The translations under genes and the position numbers were made by a program. The notes beneath the pieces were generated by a model. It searched no databases and was not told the DNA's origin. It saw only the letters and a list, made by a program, of their open reading frames with translations. Positions 1 to 10,245 of a stretch of 64,000 nucleotides of DNA are shown here, piece by piece (within the stretch, counting starts at the first letter, position 1; the number at the start of each line of letters is the position of its first letter). The stretch comes from Rhizobium sp. C4 (GTDB lineage Bacteria; Pseudomonadota; Alphaproteobacteria; Rhizobiales; Rhizobiaceae): positions 62,001 through 126,000 of the forward strand of contig NZ_JAJNCX010000010.1 in the NCBI RefSeq assembly GCF_021026315.1, given 5' to 3'.

Positions 1-836
1 CCTTTGACGCAGCGATCCTGTTCTCCGATATTCTGGTTATCCCTGATGCGATCGGTCGGCATGTTCGCTTTGAAGAAGGAAGCGGGCCGCAGCTTGATCC
101 CTTGAGCGTTGACGAAATTGATGCCGTGACGAGGACCGAGCTCGGACACAAGCTTGATCCGGTCTACGAGACTGTCAGACGTCTGCGGGCGGAATTGCCG
201 GCTGAAACCACCCTCCTCGGTTTCTGTGGTGCGCCCTGGACGATCGCAACCTATCTGATCGCCGGTCATGGCACGCCGGACCAGGCGCCGGCCCGGCTGT
301 TTGCGTACCGCTATCCCGAAGCCTTCGGAAAGCTCCTCGATCATATCGCCGATCTTTCGGCCGAGTATCTGATCCGGCAGATCGACAGTGGAGCGGATGC
401 CGTGCAGATTTTCGATTCCTGGGCGGGTGTTCTAGGTGAAGCGGAGTTTGAACGCTTTGCTGCGCGTCCGGTGCGCCGGATCATCGACAATGTTCGTGCC
501 GCACGGCCGGGGGCAAAGATCATCGCCTTTGCGAAAGGCGCTGGCTATCTTCTGAAATCCTACCGCGAAGATACGCGCGCCGATGCGATCGGGCTCGACT
601 GGTCGGTGCCGCTTTCGTTTGCACGGGAGTTGCAGAAGGAGGGCGCGGTTCAGGGAAATCTCGACCCCATGCGCGTTGTCGCAGGCGGAAGGGCCCTCGA
701 TGAGGGGATCGATGCGATCCTTCAGGCGCTGGGATCAGGTCCGCTGATTTTCAATCTCGGCCACGGCATCACACCCCAGGCTGATCCGGACAATGTGACG
801 CGTCTCGTCAATCGGGTCCGCGGAGGTGCAGCTTGA
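1..836 (+). CDS. hemE: Uroporphyrinogen decarboxylase, 5'-truncated by window start
   Basis: HemE decarboxylates the four acetate side chains of uroporphyrinogen III to give coproporphyrinogen III in cytosolic heme synthesis. The frame is open from base 3, so the N-terminus (about 60 residues) lies outside the window and about 277 residues are visible. The segment [10 protein letters not shown] carries the conserved substrate-binding Asp region, followed by [16 protein letters not shown], and the C-terminal [12 protein letters not shown] holds the conserved His. The stop overlaps the TTG start of the next heme gene by four bases (TTGA), so the two are translationally coupled. The family assignment is secure. 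Confidence 0.96.
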   Translation, partial: FDAAILFSDILVIPDAIGRHVRFEEGSGPQLDPLSVDEIDAVTRTELGHKLDPVYETVRRLRAELPAETTLLGFCGAPWTIATYLIAGHGTPDQAPARLFAYRYPEAFGKLLDHIADLSAEYLIRQIDSGADAVQIFDSWAGVLGEAEFERFAARPVRRIIDNVRAARPGAKIIAFAKGAGYLLKSYREDTRADAIGLDWSVPLSFARELQKEGAVQGNLDPMRVVAGGRALDEGIDAILQALGSGPLIFNLGHGITPQADPDNVTRLVNRVRGGAA

Positions 837-1369
837 GCGAGATGAGGAAGCCGTCAGGTCGTGCAGTTGCCTTGCGAGCTGGTGTTGCGCTCGCGGTCTT
901 TCTGGCCGCGGGGCTTGCCCTCTTCATGGCCGACGAGCAGAACCGCTATCTGTGGGTCAAGGCTTTGCATGTGATTGCCGTGATCTCATGGATGGCCGGC
1001 CTGTTGTACATGCCGCGGCTTTTCATCTACCACCTCGACCATGCGGTCGGCTCCGCGGCTTCGGAAACGTTCAAGGTCATGGAGCGGCGGCTGATGTCGA
1101 TCATCATGACGCCGGCCATGGTGTTGAGCTGGATTTTCGGCCTCTGGATGGCGATCGAGATTTACGGCTTTCACGGCGGATGGCTGCACATGAAGCTTGC
1201 GGCTGTTCTGGCTCTTTCCGCGGCCCATGGCTACATGGCAAAAGCGGTGCGGCGATTCGGGGCGGATGATCGGATCGGCACTGCGCGTCACTGGCGGCTG
1301 ATGAACGAGGTGCCGACGCTTTTGATGATCGTCATCGTTATTCTCGTTATCGTGAAGCCTTTCGCGTGA
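833..1369 (+). CDS. hemJ: Protoporphyrinogen oxidase HemJ, membrane protein
   Basis: HemJ (UPF0093/CopD-like) oxidises protoporphyrinogen IX to protoporphyrin IX and is the usual form of this enzyme in alphaproteobacteria. The 178-residue product has several hydrophobic spans (about residues 14-33, 42-60, 88-112, 120-136 and 158-176), a conserved His in [14 protein letters not shown], and the WLHMKL motif with the conserved Lys. The start chosen is TTG overlapping the hemE stop; an ATG nine bases downstream is the alternative. Position directly after hemE supports the heme role over a copper-resistance (CopD) reading. Confidence 0.9.
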   Translation: MSEMRKPSGRAVALRAGVALAVFLAAGLALFMADEQNRYLWVKALHVIAVISWMAGLLYMPRLFIYHLDHAVGSAASETFKVMERRLMSIIMTPAMVLSWIFGLWMAIEIYGFHGGWLHMKLAAVLALSAAHGYMAKAVRRFGADDRIGTARHWRLMNEVPTLLMIVIVILVIVKPFA

Positions 1370-1526
1370 TTTCTCGCCAATTTCCCCGCGCCCCCTTGCG
1401 GGTGAGGCAGCGAAGCGCTATTTTCCGCGCATCTCTTCCGAGGTGACGGGCTCAGAGCCGGACGAACACGTCTGGCATCCGCATATCGTACCGTCCGGTT
1501 CCCCCCTTTTATACGTGTGGTTTTTC

Positions 1527-2792
1527 ATGGCTGAAATGAAGCTTCAGGAGCTTAAGAACAAGACCCCAACCGATCTGCTCGCCTTTGCAGAGTCGCTGGA
1601 GGTCGAGAACGCAAGCACGATGCGCAAACAGGAATTGATGTTTGCCATCCTGAAGGTTCTGGCCACGCAGGAGGTGGAGATCATCGGCGAAGGCGTCGTG
1701 GAAGTGTTGCAGGATGGCTTCGGCTTCCTCCGCTCTGCGAATGCCAACTACCTGCCGGGGCCGGACGACATCTACATTTCGCCCTCGCAGATCCGCCGCT
1801 TCTCGCTGAAGACCGGCGACACGGTGGAAGGCCCGATCCGTGGTCCGAAGGAAGGCGAACGCTATTTCGCGCTTCTCAAGGTCAACACGATCAATTTTGA
1901 AGACCCGGAGAAGATCCGCCACAAGGTTCACTTCGACAACCTGACTCCGCTTTATCCGAACGAGCGCTTCAAGATGGAGCTGGAGGTTCCGACCTCCAAG
2001 GATCTGTCCCCTCGCGTCATCGATCTCGTGGCTCCGCTCGGCAAGGGTCAGCGCGCGCTGATCGTGGCGCCGCCGCGCACGGGTAAGACGGTTCTGCTCC
2101 AGAACATCGCGCATTCGATCACGGCAAACCATCCAGAATGCTATCTGATCGTTCTGCTGATCGACGAACGTCCGGAAGAAGTGACCGACATGCAGCGCTC
2201 GGTGCGTGGCGAAGTCGTTTCCTCGACCTTCGACGAACCAGCGACGCGACATGTGCAGGTCGCCGAAATGGTGATCGAGAAGGCTAAGCGCCTTGTCGAG
2301 CACGGCCGCGACGTTGTCATCCTGCTCGATTCGATCACGCGCCTTGGCCGCGCCTACAACACGGTCGTTCCCTCGTCCGGCAAGGTCCTGACGGGCGGTG
2401 TGGACGCAAACGCGCTCCAGCGCCCGAAGCGCTTCTTCGGTGCAGCCCGCAATATCGAAGAAGGCGGCTCGCTGACAATCATCGCGACGGCGCTCATCGA
2501 TACCGGCAGCCGCATGGATGAAGTGATCTTTGAAGAATTCAAGGGTACCGGCAACTCGGAAATCGTGCTTGACCGCAAGGTTGCGGACAAGCGGATCTTC
2601 CCTGCGATGGATATCCTCAAGTCCGGTACGCGTAAGGAAGACCTGCTGGTGCCTCGCCAGGATCTTCAGAAGATCTTCGTCCTTCGCCGGATTCTCGCCC
2701 CGATGGGCACCACGGACGCGATCGAGTTCCTCATCGACAAGCTGAAGCAGACCAAGAACAATGGCGACTTCTTCGAATCGATGAATACCTGA
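1527..2792 (+). CDS. rho: Transcription termination factor Rho
   Basis: Rho is the hexameric RNA-dependent ATPase/helicase that ends untranslated transcripts. The 421-residue protein begins [20 protein letters not shown], the usual rhizobial N-terminus, so ATG 1527 is preferred over in-frame upstream codons (GTG 1443). It has the N-terminal SAP-like and cold-shock RNA-binding domain ([11 protein letters not shown]), Walker A PPRTGKT near residue 185, the Q-loop [10 protein letters not shown] and the R-loop region EEFKGTGN. It is followed by its own intrinsic terminator. The 157-bp leader before it is long enough to hold Rho autoregulation, but no specific element was recognised. Confidence 0.97.
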   Translation: MAEMKLQELKNKTPTDLLAFAESLEVENASTMRKQELMFAILKVLATQEVEIIGEGVVEVLQDGFGFLRSANANYLPGPDDIYISPSQIRRFSLKTGDTVEGPIRGPKEGERYFALLKVNTINFEDPEKIRHKVHFDNLTPLYPNERFKMELEVPTSKDLSPRVIDLVAPLGKGQRALIVAPPRTGKTVLLQNIAHSITANHPECYLIVLLIDERPEEVTDMQRSVRGEVVSSTFDEPATRHVQVAEMVIEKAKRLVEHGRDVVILLDSITRLGRAYNTVVPSSGKVLTGGVDANALQRPKRFFGAARNIEEGGSLTIIATALIDTGSRMDEVIFEEFKGTGNSEIVLDRKVADKRIFPAMDILKSGTRKEDLLVPRQDLQKIFVLRRILAPMGTTDAIEFLIDKLKQTKNNGDFFESMNT

Positions 2793-2820
2793 TTTTTCAA
2801 TATCCGGATTCGAATTTTCG

Positions 2821-2858
2821 AGAGTCAATCGCGGTCACTGCCTCGATTGACTCTTTTG
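2821..2858 (+). terminator. Intrinsic terminator after rho
   Basis: An 11-bp perfect stem (AGAGTCAATCG at 2821-2831 with CGATTGACTCT at 2844-2854) with a 12-nt loop is followed by a T-rich stretch. It lies between the rho stop and the mnmE start and probably separates the two transcripts. Confidence 0.7.
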
Positions 2859-2948
2859 CGTTTTGACCCCAGAAACCCGGGCGAACTCAAGCTGGCCGGG
2901 CCGATCGAGACAAAAGACCATGCCCGCGGGCGATTGACGAACGAACGA

Positions 2949-4271
2949 ATGGCAGCAAACGATACCATCTTCGCGCTCTCGAGCGGCGGTCTCCCGGCCG
3001 GCGTTGCGGTCGTTCGCGTGTCGGGTCCGGCGACCAAGGATGCCCTTCATGCGCTCTGCGGCAGGGTACCTGCGCTACGGGTCGCGACGCTGATGACGGT
3101 GCGTGGACGTGATGCTGAAGAACTGGATCGCGGGCTAGTCCTCTTCTTCCAGGCGCCGGCCTCCTTCACGGGCGAAGATTGCGCCGAACTGCAGGTCCAT
3201 GGTGGTCGCGCCATAGTGGCTGCGATCCTTGAGGCGCTCGGTGCAATGCCGGGTTTGCGTCAGGCCGAGGCCGGCGAGTTTGCGCGGCGCGCATTCGACA
3301 ATGGCAAGATGGATCTGGTCGAGGCGGAAGGCCTTGCGGAACTGGTTCAGGCGGAGACCCAGGCCCAAAGGCGGCTCGCCAAATATCTTGCAGATGGTCA
3401 TCTGTCACGCCGCTATGAGGCCTGGATGAGCCGTCTGTCGCAGTCGCGTGCGCTCATCGAAGCCGAACTGGATTTTGCCGATGAGGGTGACATCCCCGGT
3501 TCGGTGTCCGAACAGGTTTGGAAGGATGTCAAAGGTCTCGCGCACGAGATGGAGGCTGCCCTCTCCGACCACACGGCTGAAATCGTTCGCGACGGATATC
3601 GGGTTGCGATTGCAGGTCCTCCGAATGCGGGCAAGTCGAGCCTGCTGAACTATCTTGCCCAGCGTGATGTGGCGATTGTGACGGATATTGCGGGAACGAC
3701 CCGCGACGTGCTTTCGGTCGATCTCGATCTGGATGGCCTCAAGATTGTCCTCTTTGATACGGCAGGTCTGAGGCACACGGACGACCCGGTTGAACGGATC
3801 GGTATTCAGCGCGCGCGCGCCACCATTGATGCGGCCGACCTTGTCCTCTATCTTTCTGAAACTGGCGCCATTGAGTCGACAGAGAGCTCTTGGATGCCGC
3901 GTGGTACAGGCGACGTCGTTATGGTTCGGTCGAAGGCCGACCGGAATTTGGCTCTCGACGATACTGGTCATGTATCGCTATCAACGGTAACGGGCGAAGG
4001 GGTCGATTCACTCCTGAAACAAATCTCGGCCCGTGCGACCGACGCGATACGAGGCGGACAGTTTCTGACACCGCTTTTGATTCGGCATCGAAACCATGTC
4101 GGGACGGCAGCTGCGGCATTGCGTGAGGCGCATGAATCCGTTGATCTGCCGCTTGAAGTGAGAGCCGAGTTGATGCGTGCGGCTTCGGACGAACTGTCGC
4201 ATCTGACGGGACGTGTCACGCCAGACGCACTGCTGGGCCTCATATTTTCGCAATTTTGCGTTGGCAAATAG
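2949..4271 (+). CDS. mnmE: tRNA modification GTPase MnmE
   Basis: MnmE works with MnmG to install the (carboxymethyl)aminomethyl group on U34 of certain tRNAs, using a formyl-folate cofactor and GTP. The 440-residue product starts MAANDTIFALSSGGLPAG, the expected N-terminal folate-binding domain; in-frame upstream codons (TTG 2847) fall in the rho terminator and are rejected. The G domain shows the P-loop GPPNAGKSS (about residue 223), G2 GTTRD, G3 DTAG and a G4 motif reading SKAD instead of NKxD. The C-terminus is the invariant CxGK (CVGK). mnmG follows 42 bases downstream. Confidence 0.96.
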   Translation: MAANDTIFALSSGGLPAGVAVVRVSGPATKDALHALCGRVPALRVATLMTVRGRDAEELDRGLVLFFQAPASFTGEDCAELQVHGGRAIVAAILEALGAMPGLRQAEAGEFARRAFDNGKMDLVEAEGLAELVQAETQAQRRLAKYLADGHLSRRYEAWMSRLSQSRALIEAELDFADEGDIPGSVSEQVWKDVKGLAHEMEAALSDHTAEIVRDGYRVAIAGPPNAGKSSLLNYLAQRDVAIVTDIAGTTRDVLSVDLDLDGLKIVLFDTAGLRHTDDPVERIGIQRARATIDAADLVLYLSETGAIESTESSWMPRGTGDVVMVRSKADRNLALDDTGHVSLSTVTGEGVDSLLKQISARATDAIRGGQFLTPLLIRHRNHVGTAAAALREAHESVDLPLEVRAELMRAASDELSHLTGRVTPDALLGLIFSQFCVGK

Positions 4272-4313
4272 ACCAACCTGCTGCGCTGCAACTATCGATT
4301 CAGGAACGAAACG

Positions 4314-6200
4314 ATGATGGATCTCGATTTCGATGTAATAGTCATTGGTGGAGGACATGCCGGCTGCGAAGCCGCGTCTGCGTCCGCCCGCGCCGGTGCC
4401 GCGACGGTTCTTCTGACGCATCGGGCCGATACGATCGGGACCATGTCCTGCAATCCTGCGATCGGCGGCCTCGGCAAGGGGCATCTCGTGCGTGAAATCG
4501 ATGCGCTGGATGGATTGATGGGCCGCATCGCTGATCTGGCGGGCATTCAGTTTCGACTGCTCAATCGCAAAAAGGGTCCAGCTGTTCGCGGTCCGCGCAC
4601 CCAGGCGGATCGGGCGCTCTACAAGACCCATATGCAGGCCGCGATTACGGATACTTCGGGGCTGACGATGATCGAAGGCGATGCCTTCGATCTCATCATG
4701 GACGGTAGCGTGGTTCAGGGTGTGGTGACGGCAGATGGTCGAAGAATCATCGCGAGCTCTGTCGTGATCACGACGGGGACATTCCTGAGGGGATTGATTC
4801 ACATCGGAAACGAAAAGACGCCGGCTGGTCGCATGGGGGAAGCCCCAAGTGTTGGCCTTTCTGGTCGCTTCGAGAGCCATGGTATCCGGCTCGGGCGCCT
4901 GAAGACGGGTACGCCGGCGAGGCTCGATGGCAGAACGATCGCCTGGGATCAGATCGGCACGCAGGAGGCCGATTCAGAGCTTGTGCCGTTTTCCTTTATG
5001 ACCGATGCAATCACCAATCCGCAGATTGCCTGCGGCGTCACGCGGACAACGGAGGAGACACATCGGCTCATCCGCGAGAACATCCATCGTTCGGCGATGT
5101 ATTCGGGCGAGATCAAGGGTGTGGGGCCGCGCTATTGTCCCTCAATTGAAGACAAGATTGTTCGATTTGGAGACAGGGACGGCCACCAGATATTCCTCGA
5201 GCCCGAGGGACTGAACGACAATACGGTATATCCCAATGGTATATCCACCTCGCTGCCCGCGGAGGTCCAGGACGCGTTTATCCGCAGCATTCCGGGTCTT
5301 GAGGACGTGAAGATCCTTCAGCCTGGATACGCCATCGAGTATGACTTTGTAGACCCCACCCAGCTGGACCACCGTCTATCGGTTCGGCAGGTCTCCGGTC
5401 TGTTCCTCGCCGGTCAGATCAACGGCACCACCGGCTATGAAGAAGCCGGCGCGCAAGGGCTTGTTGCGGGCCTAAACGCGGCCATGCATGCAGTTGGCCG
5501 GGAACCGGTGCGGTTCAGCCGAACGGACTCGTATATTGGCGTGATGATTGACGACCTGATTACCTTTGGTGTGACCGAGCCCTATCGCATGTTCACGTCG
5601 CGCGCCGAATATCGGCTGTCGCTCCGGGCGGATAATGCCGACCAGCGCCTCACGCCTCTGGCCATTTCTGTAGGCATTTGCGGTGAAGCTCGGAAAGAGC
5701 GGTTCTCCCGGTTTGAAAGTGCGTTGGAGAATGGGCGGACTGAGTTGAGCAGCCGTACGCTTACGCCGAACGAGGCAGAAACCCACGGCCTTACGCTGAA
5801 CAAGGATGGTATTCGGCGTAGCGCGTATGAATTGCTCGCCAGAACCGACTTTGACTTCCCCGACGCTGAAAAAGTCTGGCCGGAATTGGCTGGCATTGAT
5901 GCGAGAGCGAAGGAAGCATTGAAGATTGAAGCGGGCTATGCGGTCTATATGGATCGACAGACTGCGACGATTGCAGACATCCGTCGGGATGAAGCACGCG
6001 AGATACCTGAGGGTTTTTCGTTCGAAGGTATTTCCGGCCTGTCGAACGAACTGTTGCAAAAACTTAATAGAATCAGACCTTTAAATATCGCGCAGGCGTC
6101 AGCCATCGAGGGAATTACACCGGCTGCCCTGGCCCTTATCCTCGTTCATCTGCGGAAGCGTTCTGAGTCGTTCGGCCAGCTGAAGGTGGGGTTGCAATGA
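4314..6200 (+). CDS. mnmG: tRNA uridine-5-carboxymethylaminomethyl modification enzyme MnmG
   Basis: MnmG (GidA) is the FAD and NADH-binding partner of MnmE in wobble-uridine modification. The 628-residue length fits the family. The N-terminal dinucleotide-binding fold [12 protein letters not shown] begins at about residue 11, followed by the family block [21 protein letters not shown] with its conserved Cys. The C-terminal helical domain that contacts MnmE is complete. Two adjacent ATGs (4314, 4317) are possible starts. The stop overlaps rsmG by four bases (ATGA), so mnmE-mnmG-rsmG form one expression unit. Confidence 0.97.
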   Translation: MMDLDFDVIVIGGGHAGCEAASASARAGAATVLLTHRADTIGTMSCNPAIGGLGKGHLVREIDALDGLMGRIADLAGIQFRLLNRKKGPAVRGPRTQADRALYKTHMQAAITDTSGLTMIEGDAFDLIMDGSVVQGVVTADGRRIIASSVVITTGTFLRGLIHIGNEKTPAGRMGEAPSVGLSGRFESHGIRLGRLKTGTPARLDGRTIAWDQIGTQEADSELVPFSFMTDAITNPQIACGVTRTTEETHRLIRENIHRSAMYSGEIKGVGPRYCPSIEDKIVRFGDRDGHQIFLEPEGLNDNTVYPNGISTSLPAEVQDAFIRSIPGLEDVKILQPGYAIEYDFVDPTQLDHRLSVRQVSGLFLAGQINGTTGYEEAGAQGLVAGLNAAMHAVGREPVRFSRTDSYIGVMIDDLITFGVTEPYRMFTSRAEYRLSLRADNADQRLTPLAISVGICGEARKERFSRFESALENGRTELSSRTLTPNEAETHGLTLNKDGIRRSAYELLARTDFDFPDAEKVWPELAGIDARAKEALKIEAGYAVYMDRQTATIADIRRDEAREIPEGFSFEGISGLSNELLQKLNRIRPLNIAQASAIEGITPAALALILVHLRKRSESFGQLKVGLQ

Positions 6201-6832
6201 TGAAGAGTCAGCCGCTTCAAATAGACGGATTGCGTGTTTCACGTGAAACCAACGAGAAGCTTTCGGCTTTCGCGGACCTCTTTCGCAAGTGGGCAAAGGC
6301 AATCAATCTGGTTGCGCCGTCAACGGCCGGTGACTTGTGGAGTCGCCATATATCGGATAGCGCGCAGCTCTTTGCCTTGAACCCGCACCCTGTGACTTGG
6401 GTTGATTTGGGAAGCGGCGGCGGCTTTCCCGGCATTATTACTGGCATTTTGCTTTCCGAGTTGGGGGATGGCTGGGTTCACCTGGTCGAGAGCAACAACA
6501 AGAAGGCGTCCTTCCTCCGGAACGCCATCCTGCAGACCGGCGCGAGGGCGTCGGTTCATGCGGTTCGTATTGAGGAAGCGCCGCAAGATATACCAGAATG
6601 CGCGGCGATTTCGGCGCGTGCACTCGCTGATCTGTCTGTTCTCTTCAATTATGCCTCTCCATGGGTGGAGCGGTCCCCATCAACGCGGCTCTATCTGCAT
6701 AAAGGTCGGGATTACGCGCGGGAGATCGAACACGCACATAGCACCTGGAGCTTCGATCTGATAAGACATCAAAGTCAGATCGAAGCGGAATCAGTCATTC
6801 TTGAGATCTCGAATCTGACGCCCAGGCTGTGA
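6197..6832 (+). CDS. rsmG: 16S rRNA m7G527 methyltransferase RsmG
   Basis: RsmG (GidB) uses SAM to methylate N7 of G527 in 16S rRNA; loss gives low-level streptomycin resistance in several bacteria. The 211-residue protein has the SAM-binding motif [12 protein letters not shown] at about residue 71 and the upstream [21 protein letters not shown] block typical of the family. The start overlaps the mnmG stop. Its 5' end contains a parS sequence (6235-6250) encoding VSRETN, so the gene doubles as the partition site next to parAB. Confidence 0.95.
   Translation: MMKSQPLQIDGLRVSRETNEKLSAFADLFRKWAKAINLVAPSTAGDLWSRHISDSAQLFALNPHPVTWVDLGSGGGFPGIITGILLSELGDGWVHLVESNNKKASFLRNAILQTGARASVHAVRIEEAPQDIPECAAISARALADLSVLFNYASPWVERSPSTRLYLHKGRDYAREIEHAHSTWSFDLIRHQSQIEAESVILEISNLTPRL
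6235..6250. other. parS: parS centromere site (ParB binding), inside rsmG
   Basis: TGTTTCACGTGAAACC matches the bacterial parS consensus TGTTTCACGTGAAACA at 15 of 16 positions, including the full core palindrome TTTCACGTGAAA. It sits within rsmG, about 1.4 kb upstream of parB, as in many alphaproteobacteria. This is the strongest of four such sites in the window. Confidence 0.9.
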
Positions 6833-6845
6833 GCGGGACTTGAAA

Positions 6846-7646
6846 ATGGCGATGAACGGCTTTCGAAATCGGATCATAACCGTTGCAAATCAAAAAGGTG
6901 GGGTCGGGAAGACGACCACCGCGATTAATCTTGCAACGGCACTCGCGGCGATTGGTGAGAAGGTGCTGATTGTGGACCTCGATCCGCAGGGCAATGCGAG
7001 CACCGGCCTCGGCATCGGTCGCAAGAATCGCGAGCACTCATCCTATGACCTTCTGATGGGAACCCATTCTGTCGCCGATACGGTGCAGGAGACGGCCGTT
7101 CCCAATCTGCATATCATTCCGTCGACGATGGACCTGCTTGGTATCGAGATGGAAATCTCCCAGGCGAGCGACCGTGTTTTCCGTCTTCGCAAGGCGCTGA
7201 TCTCGACCCAGGCATTCGAATATTCCTATATCCTGGTCGACTGCCCGCCGAGCTTCAACCTTCTGACGATGAATGCCATGGCTGCCGCGCATTCGGTGCT
7301 GGTTCCCCTTCAGTGCGAGTTCTTTGCGCTTGAGGGTTTGAGCCAACTTCTTGAAACTGTTTCACAAATTCGCTCAACCGTGAACCCGCAGCTGGATATC
7401 CAAGGCATCGTCCTGACGATGTTTGATGCCCGTAACAATCTGGCTCAGCAGGTCGTCAATGATGTGCGGACGCATCTCGGTGAAAAGGTCTACCACACGC
7501 TGATACCGCGCAACGTGCGCGTTTCCGAAGCGCCGTCTTACGGAAAGCCGGCGATTCTCTATGATCTTAAATGCGCGGGAAGCCAGGCTTACCTGCAATT
7601 GGCATCAGAGGTCATTCAGAGAGAGCGCCAGCGCCTCGCAGCGTAA
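6846..7646 (+). CDS. parA: Chromosome partitioning ATPase ParA
   Basis: ParA is the Walker-type ATPase that binds nucleoid DNA and moves ParB-parS complexes to segregate origins. The deviant Walker A motif KGGVGKTT lies at about residues 17-24, Walker B-like ILVDCPPS follows, and the DLDPQGNASTG block is intact. About 266 residues is normal for a chromosomal ParA. The start at ATG 6846 has GAGCGGGA seven bases upstream; TTG 6840 in the same frame is an alternative adding two residues. The gene lies between rsmG and parB, the usual origin-proximal arrangement. Confidence 0.96.
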   Translation: MAMNGFRNRIITVANQKGGVGKTTTAINLATALAAIGEKVLIVDLDPQGNASTGLGIGRKNREHSSYDLLMGTHSVADTVQETAVPNLHIIPSTMDLLGIEMEISQASDRVFRLRKALISTQAFEYSYILVDCPPSFNLLTMNAMAAAHSVLVPLQCEFFALEGLSQLLETVSQIRSTVNPQLDIQGIVLTMFDARNNLAQQVVNDVRTHLGEKVYHTLIPRNVRVSEAPSYGKPAILYDLKCAGSQAYLQLASEVIQRERQRLAA

Positions 7647-7673
7647 TTGTAACGGAGGTGTAATAGTCTCGCG

Positions 7674-8570
7674 ATGGAAGAAGATCATTCGAAACGCCGC
7701 CTCGGTCGCGGCCTCGCGGCTTTGATTGGTGAAATGGACCAGCCTCTGCCGATGGGCGCAACGGGTGCGACTGCAAGCCGCATCAGCGCCGACCGGCAGG
7801 TGCCGATAGAGCATGTCGTGCGCAACCCGCGCAACCCGCGCCGCACCTTTGATGAGGCCGAGCTGCAGGAACTGGCCTCGTCCATTCGCCAGCACGGCAT
7901 CGTTCAGCCCGTCGTCGTGCGGACGATCGGGTCTGGCCAGTTCGAGATTATCGCCGGCGAACGCCGGTGGCGTGCCGCGCAGCTGGCCGGCTTTGCCGAG
8001 ATCCCGGTGATTGTCCGTGATGTGGATGACCGCACGGCGCTGGAACTGGCGATTGTCGAGAACGTTCAGCGTTCTGATCTCAATCCGCTCGAAGAAGCGC
8101 TGGGTTACGAGCAGCTGATCGCGGAACATGGCTATACGCAGAACGATCTCGGTGAAATCATCGGCAAAAGCCGCAGTCACGTGGCGAACAGCCTCCGCTT
8201 GCTGAAGCTGCCGGACGAAGTTCGCGACATGCTCTCCTCCGGGACACTCTCCGCGGGCCACGCGCGCGCCCTGATCCCGACCTCCAACCCTGTCATGCTG
8301 GCAAGAGCGGTCGTCGCCAAGGGCATGTCGGTGCGTGACACCGAGCGGCTGGCGCAGAACGACATCAAGGCGCAGGAAAATCCCGGCTTGGCTGGGCCGA
8401 AGGTTCGTGACAACAAGGATGCCGATACACTGGCGCTTGAAAAGTCGCTGTCTGATGCGCTGGGGCTCGATGTCTCCGTCAGCCACAAGACCACAGGCGG
8501 TTTCGTCAAGATTTCCTACAAGACGCTCGACCAGCTGGAAGAGATCTGCCGCCTTCTGGAACGCCGCTAA
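7674..8570 (+). CDS. parB: Chromosome partitioning protein ParB
   Basis: ParB binds parS, hydrolyses CTP and spreads as a sliding clamp to load the ParA motor and SMC. The 298-residue protein begins with the ParA-stimulating box KRRLGRGLAALIGE, then the CTP-binding fold with GERRWRAA (about residues 96-103) and ENVQRSDLNPLEEA, a helix-turn-helix around IGKSRSHVANSLRLL, and a C-terminal dimerisation domain. It follows parA by 27 bases. A hairpin terminator is present downstream. Confidence 0.97.
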   Translation: MEEDHSKRRLGRGLAALIGEMDQPLPMGATGATASRISADRQVPIEHVVRNPRNPRRTFDEAELQELASSIRQHGIVQPVVVRTIGSGQFEIIAGERRWRAAQLAGFAEIPVIVRDVDDRTALELAIVENVQRSDLNPLEEALGYEQLIAEHGYTQNDLGEIIGKSRSHVANSLRLLKLPDEVRDMLSSGTLSAGHARALIPTSNPVMLARAVVAKGMSVRDTERLAQNDIKAQENPGLAGPKVRDNKDADTLALEKSLSDALGLDVSVSHKTTGGFVKISYKTLDQLEEICRLLERR

Positions 8571-8589
8571 GGCCTTATCCATCGATGTG

Positions 8590-8629
8590 AAGCCGTCCTC
8601 GCCGGGTGAAACCCGCGGGGGCGGCTTTT
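8590..8629 (+). terminator. Probable terminator after parB
   Basis: AAGCCGTCCTCGCCGGGT can fold onto ACCCGCGGGGGCGGCTT with a few mismatches and is followed by TTTTC. It sits 19 bases after the parB stop and faces the convergent holA gene. Confidence 0.6.
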
Positions 8630-8687
8630 CATGCGGGTTTCACGTTGAGCGCCGGTGAATGGGTGTCTTTCGACCCGTCGGATCGGC

Positions 8688-9725
8688 TCAGCGGCGCGCC
8701 ACCGATTGCTGTGTCAGCGAGAGCAGGAGTTGCGCGGCCACGCTATCGGCAATCTGTGGGTTCTTCTGGCTGGTCAGAACCATGGTCTGAAGCCGGGAGA
8801 GCTCCCTGGAGAGCTTCGGCGCCGTCCAGACAGAAAGCGCCTGCGTGATGACGTTACGGCGCTTGAAGAAGATGTGCTTGCCGTGGGTCTGAATGACCTG
8901 GCTGGCAGACTGCCTGGACTTGTCCATTTCGGCGCGCAGCGTATCAAGCATCTGGAATTGCCGAAGAACAGCATTAAGTACCTGATAAATCGCTGTTTTC
9001 GCAGAAATGAGCGACTCCAGCGCTGCAATCATCGTATTCGCGTCGCCGGCCAGCAGGGCGTCGATCAGATTGTCCAGCGAGGTTTCGCTGACATCGCCGA
9101 TGATATCGAGGACGTGCTGTTCCTCGATCTGCGGCTCATGTGCACAATAGAGGGCGAGCTTGCGGATTTCGCCCCGGCTGGCGCGGCGGTCGCCGCCGAG
9201 GTTGTCCAGGAGCCTGGCGCGGGCGCCGGGTGTGATGCGCTGCCCGGTCTCTTTGAGAATGTCGTCGATCAGCCCATTGAGGCTTGCCTGATCATCCGCA
9301 TAGCAGGGAACCGAGGCCACTGTGCGGGCCGCTTCCGCCGCCTTTCGCAGCGCGGAGCCCTTTTTCAGGTCGCCGGCCTCGATGATCAGATAGGCTTCCG
9401 GCGGTTCCCCGGATGTCAGGACAGAGAGACCGTCAACCAAAGCCTTCTCATTGGCTGCATTTCGCACCCAGACGAGCTTTTCGCCGCCGAAGAGGCCGAT
9501 GCTCTGCATTTCCTCGACCAGCCGTCCAGGCGCCTTCTGCAGGTCGGAGGCGTCGATTTTCGTGACCGCGAAGGGATCGTCGAGCGCAATGCCTGTCCGT
9601 GCAGCAGCAGCCTCGGCCCGTTCGGAAACGAGCCCCCTGTCTGGTCCGAAAATGACGATCATGCGCGGCAGGGCGGAACTGGACCGTAAGAGGCGTTCGA
9701 ACTCCTGCGGTTTCAGCTCCGACAT
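8688..9725 (-). CDS. holA: DNA polymerase III delta subunit (clamp loader)
   Basis: HolA is the clamp-loader subunit that opens the beta sliding clamp. The 345-residue protein has the expected N-terminal AAA+-like fold beginning with VIFGPDRGLVSERA, then a block VAFDL-like in the family read here as IGLFGGEKLVWVRNA, and the helical C-terminal collar domain. It is the last gene of a leuS-lptE-holA operon, starting seven bases after lptE. The same order is common in rhizobia, which supports the call in this fast-evolving family. Confidence 0.92.
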   Translation of the reverse strand: MSELKPQEFERLLRSSSALPRMIVIFGPDRGLVSERAEAAAARTGIALDDPFAVTKIDASDLQKAPGRLVEEMQSIGLFGGEKLVWVRNAANEKALVDGLSVLTSGEPPEAYLIIEAGDLKKGSALRKAAEAARTVASVPCYADDQASLNGLIDDILKETGQRITPGARARLLDNLGGDRRASRGEIRKLALYCAHEPQIEEQHVLDIIGDVSETSLDNLIDALLAGDANTMIAALESLISAKTAIYQVLNAVLRQFQMLDTLRAEMDKSRQSASQVIQTHGKHIFFKRRNVITQALSVWTAPKLSRELSRLQTMVLTSQKNPQIADSVAAQLLLSLTQQSVARR

Positions 9726-9732
9726 GGCATGA

Positions 9733-10245
9733 TCACTTCGACAGCGCTGCTGCGATATCGAGCTTCAGGACTTCCGCGAGCTCGCGCGCGGCGCGATCTT
9801 CGGCGTCGCGAATGGCGCGGATCTGGGCGAATTGCTGGCTCGTGTAGTCAAGCTGGGCATCCATGCGCTGCGTGCCCTGCTTGATCAGCTTGCCGTCCCG
9901 CGTGAGGATGTAGCGGGCGGAGAGCGTCACGCGACCCGGCTGCGGCAGGTTGGACGAGATTTGCGACAAATAGTTCACGTTGCTGGAGCTGACATGCAGT
10001 TCCAGCTGGTAGACGGGGTTTGCCGGCTCACCTGCCCCGCCAGAGAGCAGGAAGATCATCTGATTGCGGACCGACTGTTCCACGCGGTTCTTCGGCTCCG
10101 AGATCCCGACGCTTGCCAGCGAGTCCGTCAGACCGGACTTGCCGTAAAGCGGCTGCACCTGGCAGGCGCTCAGGCCGAGCGCGGACGCCGCCAGAACGGC
10201 ACCCACAAAAGCGCGTCGAAACAGCGGCTTATCAAACGACGACAT
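9733..10245 (-). CDS. lptE: LPS-assembly lipoprotein LptE
   Basis: LptE plugs the LptD barrel and helps insert lipopolysaccharide into the outer membrane. The 170-residue precursor has a basic N-terminus (FRRAF), a hydrophobic stretch and the lipobox LSAC at about residues 25-28, followed by [11 protein letters not shown], the characteristic start of mature alphaproteobacterial LptE. The gene overlaps the leuS stop by 14 bases and precedes holA, the standard neighbourhood. Confidence 0.92.
   Translation of the reverse strand: MSSFDKPLFRRAFVGAVLAASALGLSACQVQPLYGKSGLTDSLASVGISEPKNRVEQSVRNQMIFLLSGGAGEPANPVYQLELHVSSSNVNYLSQISSNLPQPGRVTLSARYILTRDGKLIKQGTQRMDAQLDYTSQQFAQIRAIRDAEDRAARELAEVLKLDIAAALSK

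Noticed and set aside
1383-1402. CCCGC...GCGGG hairpin after hemJ
   Set aside because: Short stem with no T-run, so termination cannot be supported.
8635-8650. Possible further parS site after parB
   Set aside because: Only the left half (GGTTTCACGT) matches; the right half is lost.
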